Assembly (NCBI RefSeq): GCF_009749465.1
Contig: NZ_WBIS01000002.1
Coordinates: 558,001-622,000, forward strand
Source: Agromyces terreus
Lineage (GTDB): Bacteria; Actinomycetota; Actinomycetes; Actinomycetales; Microbacteriaceae
Direction of reading: 5' to 3'
DNA length: 64,000 nucleotides
Shown one piece after another: positions 59,163 to 64,000 of the stretch. How positions within the stretch are numbered: the stretch's first letter is position 1; every line of letters begins with the position of its first letter. A program made the position numbers and the translations under genes. The notes under the pieces were generated by a model. That model saw nothing but the letters and a program-made list of their open reading frames with translations. It made no database searches and was not told where the DNA came from.

Positions 59163-59496
59163 AACACGCCTCCTTCAGGTACCTTCCAGTGAACGCACAG
59201 TAGCGGGCGAGCCGACCGACTGGGGAGCCCCAATTCGGGTGCACGGGCGCAGGACGGGGAAAGATCTGCCGTGGCCGTGGCCGTGGCCGTGGCTTTGGCA
59301 TGAGCACGACGCGCTGGCGAGCCGCGTGGGCCACCGCCGCTGCCTGGCCAGAGGCGCGGCAACTTGCCATCGGGCGGTGGAACTCTGCCCGTTCTGCCGA
59401 ATGCGGTGTATTCGGCGCTAGAGCGACAGTTCTGAGCGGAACGCAAGCGGGGCCGGACGAGCGCGAGTGCTGCCCGCAGCGCCGTCACTCACGCCG
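59163..59496. other. Gap with a (CCGTGG)4 run, no supported gene
   Basis: The 334-bp gap holds four perfect CCGTGG copies (59269-59292). Short open frames on both strands lack codon bias, start signals and recognisable motifs. I see no tRNA or attachment-site duplication. Confidence 0.6.
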
Positions 59497-60642
59497 TCAC
59501 GCCGGCAGCGACGCCTCGCGGGGCAGGAGCAGGTCGAAGCGGCATCCGCCCGGCACGTTCGACACCGACACCTCGCCGTCGTGGGCGTGCATGATGCCGC
59601 GCACGATCGCGAGGCCGAGTCCGGCGCCGCTCGAGCGCGCGCCGTCGAGCGGGGGCGTGCGCGCCGCCGATCCGCGCCAGGCGGGGTCGAACACGCGCTC
59701 GAGGTCGGGTTCGGCGATGCCGCCGCCCGTGTCGATGACCGACACCATCGCGTGGTCGTCGACGAGGTCGACCGCGACGGTGATCGATGACCCGGCGGGG
59801 GTGTGCTGGATCGCGTTCATGAGCAGGTTGCCGATGGCCCGCGACAGCTCGCGCGGGTCGGCCATGACCACGAGGTTCTGGGCGAGCGGCGCCTCGATGC
59901 GGATGTCGCGGCCCTGCGACGCCGGGCGCAGGTCGGCGACGGTGTCGCTCACGACATCCGACAGCGAGACCTCCTTGAGCGAGAGGGCGAGCGTGCCGGA
60001 GTCGATCTTCGACAGCTCGAACAGGTCGTCGACCATGCCCGAGAGCCGGTCGACCTGCTGGCGCATCTGGCGCAGGTAGCGTTCGGGGTCGGGCGCCATG
60101 CCGTCTTCGAGGGCTTCGGCCATGGCGCGCAGGCCCGCGAGCGGGGTGCGCAGGTCGTGAGAGATCCACGCGACGAGCTCGCGGCGGGAGGTCTCGACGC
60201 GCTGCTCGCGCTCGTGCGCCTCGGCGAGCTTCGCGCTCGTCGCCACGAGCTCCTCGGCGAGGGCGTTCAGCTCGCGGTTCGCGTAGGTGCCGGCCGACTC
60301 GAGTCGCTCGCCCTCGCCGATGCGTCGGGCGGCGAGCGAGAGCGTGCGGGAGTGACGGGCGACGAGCCAGCCGAGCACAGCCACGAACAGCAGCGACACG
60401 ACGCCCGAGATCGCCGAGACCGCGACGGCGACCGTGAGGTCGTGCTCCGAGAGGTACATCTCGTTGGCGACGCCGACCATGCTCGCGACGACCGAGGTCA
60501 CGGCCACGACGACGAGCACGAGCACCTGCCAGACGAGCGAGGTGCGGCGGAGGGTGAGCAGCAGCGCGAAGCCGATGGCGCCCACGACGGCGCTCGCGGT
60601 GATCGCGACGCCCGCGATCGCGAGGAGGTCAGCCCACGGCAT
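59497..60642 (-). CDS. Sensor histidine kinase
   Basis: A 381-residue two-component kinase. The N-terminus has four or so hydrophobic segments within residues 5-95 with almost no outer loop, so it may sense membrane or intracellular cues. A HAMP-like region (about 95-145) leads to the dimerisation helix with the phospho-acceptor His162 in AWISHDLRTPLAGLRAMAEAL. The ATPase domain has the N box (NLLMNAIQHTP) and G boxes (VIDTGGGIAEPD, SSGAGLGLAIVRGIMHAH). It overlaps the response regulator gene by 14 nt and is its partner. Confidence 0.94.
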   Translation of the reverse strand: MPWADLLAIAGVAITASAVVGAIGFALLLTLRRTSLVWQVLVLVVVAVTSVVASMVGVANEMYLSEHDLTVAVAVSAISGVVSLLFVAVLGWLVARHSRTLSLAARRIGEGERLESAGTYANRELNALAEELVATSAKLAEAHEREQRVETSRRELVAWISHDLRTPLAGLRAMAEALEDGMAPDPERYLRQMRQQVDRLSGMVDDLFELSKIDSGTLALSLKEVSLSDVVSDTVADLRPASQGRDIRIEAPLAQNLVVMADPRELSRAIGNLLMNAIQHTPAGSSITVAVDLVDDHAMVSVIDTGGGIAEPDLERVFDPAWRGSAARTPPLDGARSSGAGLGLAIVRGIMHAHDGEVSVSNVPGGCRFDLLLPREASLPA

Positions 60643-61372
60643 CCGCGTCTCCGTTCGTCGTGAACCGGTACCCGACGCCCCAGACGGTGGTGAGCAGGGT
60701 CGGGGTGCGCGGGTCGGGTTCGATCTTCTCGCGCAGGCGCCGCACGTGCACCGTCACGGTCGACAGGTCTCCGTAGGTCCAGCCCCAGACGGTGCGCAAC
60801 AGGTCTTCGCGGCTGAACACCTGGTTGCGGTGCTTCAGCAGGAACTCGAACAGGTCGAACTCGCGGCTCGTGAGCGCGAGCTCGGCGCCGTCGCGCGTGG
60901 CGGTGCGCGCTGACGGGTCGAGGCGGAACCCGCCGTACTCGAGCACCGACTCGGGCGTGAACTCGCCGATCGAGCGGCGCAGCACCGACTGCACGCGCAG
61001 CACGAGCTCACGCGGCGAGAACGGCTTCGCGAGGTAGTCGTCGGCCCCGGCCTCGAGGCCCGCGATGCGGTCGTCCTCGGAGCCGAGCGCGGTGAGCAGG
61101 ATGACGGGGGTCGACGAGTGGGTGCGCAGGCGCCGGCACACCTCGACGCCGTCGATGCCGGGCAGCATGCGGTCGAGCACGATGAGATCGGGGTCGATGC
61201 GCTCGGCCGCCGCGAGCGCGGCGAAGCCGTCGCCGACCTCGTCGACCACGAATCCGGCGCTGCGCAGGTAGCTCGACGCGACCTCGGCCACCGTGGGGTC
61301 GTCGTCGACCACGAGCACCCGTCGCCCGACGAGGTCCTCGTTGCCGATCGGCGATGGTGCTGCGGGGCTCAC
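60629..61372 (-). CDS. OmpR/PhoB-family response regulator
   Basis: A 247-residue regulator. The receiver domain begins RRVLVVDDDPTVAEVASSYL (acidic Asp23-25) with phospho-acceptor Asp67 in LIVLDRMLPGIDG and Lys in DDYLAKPFSPRELVLRV. The C-terminal winged helix contains LTSREFDLFEFLLKHRNQVFSREDLLRTVWGW and TVTVHVRRLREKIEPDP. GTG at 61372 is preferred because TACGCT is 6 nt upstream of it; GTG 61378 would leave no space. The divergent glycosyltransferase operon, 112 bp away, is the nearest possible target. Confidence 0.93.
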   Translation of the reverse strand: MSPAAPSPIGNEDLVGRRVLVVDDDPTVAEVASSYLRSAGFVVDEVGDGFAALAAAERIDPDLIVLDRMLPGIDGVEVCRRLRTHSSTPVILLTALGSEDDRIAGLEAGADDYLAKPFSPRELVLRVQSVLRRSIGEFTPESVLEYGGFRLDPSARTATRDGAELALTSREFDLFEFLLKHRNQVFSREDLLRTVWGWTYGDLSTVTVHVRRLREKIEPDPRTPTLLTTVWGVGYRFTTNGDADAVG

Positions 61373-61378
61373 GTTCAC

Positions 61379-61384
61379 AGCGTA
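61379..61384 (-). promoter_or_regulatory. Candidate -10 (TACGCT) of the two-component operon
   Basis: TACGCT is 6 nt before GTG 61372 and directly abuts GTG 61378, deciding the start. Confidence 0.55.
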
Positions 61385-61471
61385 CGACCGCCGCCTCTGG
61401 GGCCGACGTGCTTCGCGGCATCCGTTCGCGTTCCGTAAGACTTGGCCGTGGGCGCGCCCCGGGCGCGTCAC

Positions 61472-61477
61472 TAGCGT
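61472..61477 (+). promoter_or_regulatory. Candidate -10 (TAGCGT) of the glycosyltransferase operon
   Basis: TAGCGT is 7 nt before the ATG at 61485. Confidence 0.55.
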
Positions 61478-61484
61478 CGGAACC

Positions 61485-62153
61485 ATGGCGGCCGTGCACC
61501 TCGATCTCGTGCTCCCGTGCCTCGATGAGGAGCGGGCGTTGCCTTGGGTGCTGGGCCGCATTCCGCCGGGCGTGCGCGCGATCGTCGTCGACAACGGATC
61601 GACCGACCGCTCGGCCGAGATCGCCGAAGCTGCCGGCGCGCTCGTGGTGCGCGAGGCGCGGCGCGGGTTCGGCGCGGCCGCGAATGCAGGGCTCGAGGCG
61701 GCGGATGCCCCGTACGTGGCCTTCTGCGACGCCGACGCCTCGCTCGACCCGGCCGAACTGCCCGGCCTGCTCGACCCGGTGCTCGCGGGCGACGCCGACC
61801 TCGTGCTCGGGCGGCGTCGGCCGACGAGCGGGTCGGCCTGGCCGCCGCACGCGCGATTCGCGAACCTCGTGCTCTCGACGTGGATGTCGCGGCGCACCGG
61901 CGTGCGCCTGCATGACCTCGGGCCGATGCGCGTGGCGCGCACGGAGGCGCTGCGGGGCCTCGGCATCCGCGACCGGCGCAGCGGGTACCCGCTCGAGATG
62001 GTGCTGCGGGCCTCGGCGGCCGGATGGCGCATCTGCGAGCACGATGTGCCGTACGCCCCGCGCGAGGGGCGCTCGAAGGTCACCGGCACGGTGCGCGGCA
62101 CGTTCACGGCGATCGGCGACATGTCGCGCATCTTCGCGGAGGTCGGGCGATGA
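61485..62153 (+). CDS. Family 2 glycosyltransferase
   Basis: A 222-residue GT-A glycosyltransferase: LVLPCLDEERALPWVLGRI near residue 7, AIVVDNGSTDRSAEIAEAAGA, YVAFCDADASLDPAELPGLL (DxD metal site) and GYPLEMVLRASAAGWRICEHDVPYAPREGRSKVTGT. It resembles polyprenyl-phosphate sugar transferases by the C-terminal RxGRSK block. The acceptor is unknown. It leads an operon with a DUF2064 protein and a methyltransferase. Confidence 0.9.
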   Translation: MAAVHLDLVLPCLDEERALPWVLGRIPPGVRAIVVDNGSTDRSAEIAEAAGALVVREARRGFGAAANAGLEAADAPYVAFCDADASLDPAELPGLLDPVLAGDADLVLGRRRPTSGSAWPPHARFANLVLSTWMSRRTGVRLHDLGPMRVARTEALRGLGIRDRRSGYPLEMVLRASAAGWRICEHDVPYAPREGRSKVTGTVRGTFTAIGDMSRIFAEVGR

Positions 62154-62193
62154 CGGGGTTCGCGATGACGGGGTTCGGGATGCCGGGGGTTCG
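62148..62193. repeat. 15-bp tandem repeat CGATGACGGGGTTCG across the gene junction
   Basis: Two exact copies (62148-62162, 62163-62177) and one diverged copy (62179-62193). Each exact copy contains ATGA; the first supplies the glycosyltransferase stop, so the junction looks like a duplicated stop/start overlap. Confidence 0.75.
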
Positions 62194-62196
62194 GCG

Positions 62197-62874
62197 ATGA
62201 CGGCCGTCGTGGTGATCGCGAAGGCCTGCTTGCCGGGCCGGGTGAAGACCCGGCTCACGCCGCCGTTCTCGCCCGAGCAGGCCGCCCGTCTCGCAGCGGC
62301 GAGCCTCGACGACACCCTCGCGACGGTCGCCGCGCTGCCCGTCGGTCGCCGTGTGCTCTTCTTCGACGGGTTCGGCATCGCCGACGCGCCCGCGTCCGCA
62401 GCCGGGTTCGAGGTCGTGCCGCAGCCCGCCGGCTCGCTCGACGAGCGGCTCGCGCACGTGTTCGACCTCCTCGACGAGCCAACGCTGCTCGTCGGCATGG
62501 ACACGCCGCAGGTCGGGGCGGCGCACGTCGCGGCGGCGCTCGACGGGTTCGCGGGCGGCGAGGCGCTCGCCGATCTGCCCCCGGCCCCGTGCCCCGACGC
62601 CTGGTTCGGCCCGGCGGCCGACGGCGGATTCTGGGCGCTCGCGCTGCGGCGTCCGCGCGGCGACGTGCTGCGCGGCGTGCCGATGTCGCGGGCCGATACG
62701 GGTGCGCAGCAGCTGCGCCGGCTGCGCGATGCGGGCCTGCGGGTGGCGTTGCTGCCGACCCTGACCGACGTCGACACCGCGGCCGAGGCGCGCCAGGTCG
62801 CGGCGGGCGTTCCGGGGTCGCGGTTCGCCGCGGAGCTCGCGCGCATCGCCGCCGAGCTTGGGCGGGCCGCATGA
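62197..62874 (+). CDS. DUF2064/TIGR04282-type glycosyltransferase-like protein
   Basis: A 225-residue protein of the DUF2064 (TIGR04282, arsenosugar-biosynthesis glycosyltransferase-like) family. The nucleotide-sugar block is MTAVVVIAKACLPGRVKTRLTPPFSPEQAARLAAASLDDT, followed by LLVGMDTPQVGAAHVAAAL and WFGPAADGGFWALALRRP. The family is a short GT-A fold with unproven chemistry. Its neighbours are a glycosyltransferase and a methyltransferase, a recurring actinobacterial trio. The stop overlaps the methyltransferase start by 4 nt. Confidence 0.88.
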   Translation: MTAVVVIAKACLPGRVKTRLTPPFSPEQAARLAAASLDDTLATVAALPVGRRVLFFDGFGIADAPASAAGFEVVPQPAGSLDERLAHVFDLLDEPTLLVGMDTPQVGAAHVAAALDGFAGGEALADLPPAPCPDAWFGPAADGGFWALALRRPRGDVLRGVPMSRADTGAQQLRRLRDAGLRVALLPTLTDVDTAAEARQVAAGVPGSRFAAELARIAAELGRAA

Positions 62875-63644
62875 GCCGGCGCGGCGGACGCCTCGCGCAG
62901 GCGATCGGCGGCGAGCACGGTGTCGCGGGCGCCGGTGGCGGAACGGGCGCCGTCGCGGGAGCCGTCGTGGCCGCCGATGCGGTCTTCGGCGGCGGGCACG
63001 GCGAGCCGTACCGGCGGCTGCTCGCCGGAACGACGACGGGCGCACTCGACCTGCGCAGCGTCGACGGCACCACCGACGCGTTCCGGTTCGATGCCGGCAG
63101 CTGGGTGGCCGCCGCCACGGAGGCCGACCTCACGGCGCTCGACGGAGCATCCGGACCGGTCCTCGACGTCGGCTGCGGGCCCGGCCGCATGGTGCGTGCG
63201 GCCGCCGCCCGCCGACTGCCCGTGCTCGGCATCGACATCACGCCGCACGCGGTCGAGCGCACGCGCGTCGACGGCAGCTATGCGCTCGTGCGGTCGGTCT
63301 TCGAACGCCTGCCGCTCGAGGGCCGTTGGCAGACCGTGCTGCTCATGGACGGCAACGTCGGCATCGGCGGCGACCCCGAGGCGCTGCTGCGCCGGTGCGC
63401 GGCTCTGCTCGCGGGCGACGGATGCCTCGTCGTCGAGGTCGATCCCGACCCCGACCTCGACGTCGCGACGCTCTACACGGTGCGCGACGACGAGGGCAAC
63501 GAGAGCCACCCGTTCCCGTGGGCGCGCATCGGCCTGCACGCGTTCGCCAGGCACGCGCTCGCCGTGGGCCTCGTCGTCACGGGCGGGTGGAGCGTCGAGG
63601 GCCGTCAGTTCGTGCGGGCATCGGCGCCCGGCTCGGCCGGCTGA
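62871..63644 (+). CDS. Class I SAM-dependent methyltransferase
   Basis: A 257-residue methyltransferase. The SAM-binding motif GPVLDVGCGPGRMVRAAAAR is near residue 95, followed by LGIDITPHAVERTR (acidic loop) and TVLLMDGNVGIGGDPEALLRRCAALLAGDGCLVVEVDPDPD. The first 45 residues are Gly/Ala-rich. The substrate is unknown; operon context points to a glycosylated small molecule or lipid. The last 40 nt overlap the 3' end of the convergent membrane protein gene. Confidence 0.9.
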   Translation: MSRRGGRLAQAIGGEHGVAGAGGGTGAVAGAVVAADAVFGGGHGEPYRRLLAGTTTGALDLRSVDGTTDAFRFDAGSWVAAATEADLTALDGASGPVLDVGCGPGRMVRAAAARRLPVLGIDITPHAVERTRVDGSYALVRSVFERLPLEGRWQTVLLMDGNVGIGGDPEALLRRCAALLAGDGCLVVEVDPDPDLDVATLYTVRDDEGNESHPFPWARIGLHAFARHALAVGLVVTGGWSVEGRQFVRASAPGSAG

Positions 63645-64000
63645 GCCGCGCGACCCCGTGCTCCACGGGGCGAGCGGCCGGTCGTCGACGCGCCGACCGC
63701 GAGCGCCACGCCCGCCGTCACGAGCACGAGCGCCCACGCGACGGCGAGTGACAGCGCGTACGTTCCCACGAGCACGGTCGGGTTCCGGGGGCCGATCGCC
63801 GAGGCGACGATCGCCGGCACCGCGATGACGGTGAGCACCGCGCCGACGAGCAGCGCGGCCTGCGCGACCGCGATGCCGCGACCGCCGATGACCCCCTTCG
63901 CCCGTGCGGCGCCCAGCCCGACCGCCACGGCGAGCGGCGCGATGACGCCGTCGTGCACCACGATCGCGCCGAGCACCCACAGCACGACGCCCGGATACTG
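63605..64000 (-). CDS. Membrane protein (5' end outside window)
   Basis: The frame is open to the window edge, so the start is beyond 64000. The visible 131 residues (beginning QYPGVVLWVLGAIVVHDGVIAPL) contain three or four hydrophobic segments and a polar C-terminus (SPRGARGRAAQPAEP). I recognise the YPGVVLWVLGAIVVHDG start from uncharacterised actinobacterial membrane proteins but know no function. It converges with the methyltransferase gene and overlaps it by 40 nt. Confidence 0.8.
   Translation of the reverse strand, partial: QYPGVVLWVLGAIVVHDGVIAPLAVAVGLGAARAKGVIGGRGIAVAQAALLVGAVLTVIAVPAIVASAIGPRNPTVLVGTYALSLAVAWALVLVTAGVALAVGASTTGRSPRGARGRAAQPAEPGADARTN

Noticed and set aside
59129-59488. 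Minus-strand open frame of 119 codons between the islet and the kinase gene
   Set aside because: Includes the (CCGTGG)4 run read as Ala-Thr repeats, has no start signal and overlaps the membrane protein start.
1-64000. tRNA, rRNA, integrase or transposase genes
   Set aside because: None recognised on either strand; the acquired-looking regions carry no mobility gene.

Overview
The window is one contiguous piece of a very GC-rich actinobacterial chromosome. Family content, near-absence of A/T-ending codons, recurrent GGATGC/GCATCC words and intergenic GGTCTCGAGACG...CTCCTCGACC repeats suggest a member of the Microbacteriaceae (Agromyces-like), an inference from sequence style and not from a marker gene. 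I see no rRNA, tRNA, CRISPR array, prophage or intact insertion sequence. About 60 protein genes are supported, mostly ordinary metabolism, transport and regulation.

Layout. 0-2.8 kb: end of a phospho-signalling operon (FHA protein, PP2C phosphatase, acidic membrane-anchored protein with TVVVxR-like motifs). 2.8-12.2 kb: DUF1304 protein, YcaQ/AlkZ-like winged-helix protein, two-gene ABC exporter, PEP-mutase-like enzyme, LssY_C membrane protein, tRNA hydroxylase TrhO, small ArsR-type regulator, G6PDH paralogue. 12.3-18.1 kb: GH15 trehalase/glucoamylase-like enzyme, then 3-hydroxyisobutyryl-CoA hydrolase, prpD and prpC (valine/propionate route, without prpB beside them). 18.4-28.4 kb: thioesterase, AI-2E permease, SRPBCC protein, HxlR-DoxX divergent pair with a palindromic operator, FAD oxidoreductase, large secreted beta-helix protein, META lipoprotein, LysR regulator. 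28.6-37.3 kb: putA, a membrane protein, a divergent RimB-like protease/RimK-like ligase pair (the ligase carries an RCK_C tail), and an APC permease. 37.6-42.3 kb: GntR, Lrp and TetR regulators, with the TetR divergent from an amidohydrolase-APC permease operon across a 17-bp palindrome. 42.4-48.2 kb: F420-type oxidoreductase, peptide transporter, polyprenol-P-mannose synthase, a repeat- and hairpin-rich gap, ROK regulator. 48.3-54.5 kb: carboxylesterase and TetR, divergent from an MFS sugar transporter, a tiny membrane protein and a GH3 glucosidase. 54.6-59.5 kb: membrane-anchored mycosin-like S8 protease flanked by two related hairpins, basic protein, MTAP-family phosphorylase, epimerase, and a lower-GC islet with a truncated gene and an unknown membrane protein. 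59.5-64 kb: two-component system, then glycosyltransferase, DUF2064 and methyltransferase genes, and a partial membrane protein.

Three window-wide patterns stand out. (i) About 20 genes have a TANNNT -10 hexamer 6-8 nt before the start codon and no usable Shine-Dalgarno, so they are probably leaderless. (ii) Eight clusters of two related imperfect palindromes occupy intergenic gaps, mostly 3' ends. (iii) A second palindrome family ending in TGCAGGAA/TTCCTGCA occurs three times, two of them bracketing the S8 protease gene. All functions are read from recognised motifs by eye; no database search was run.
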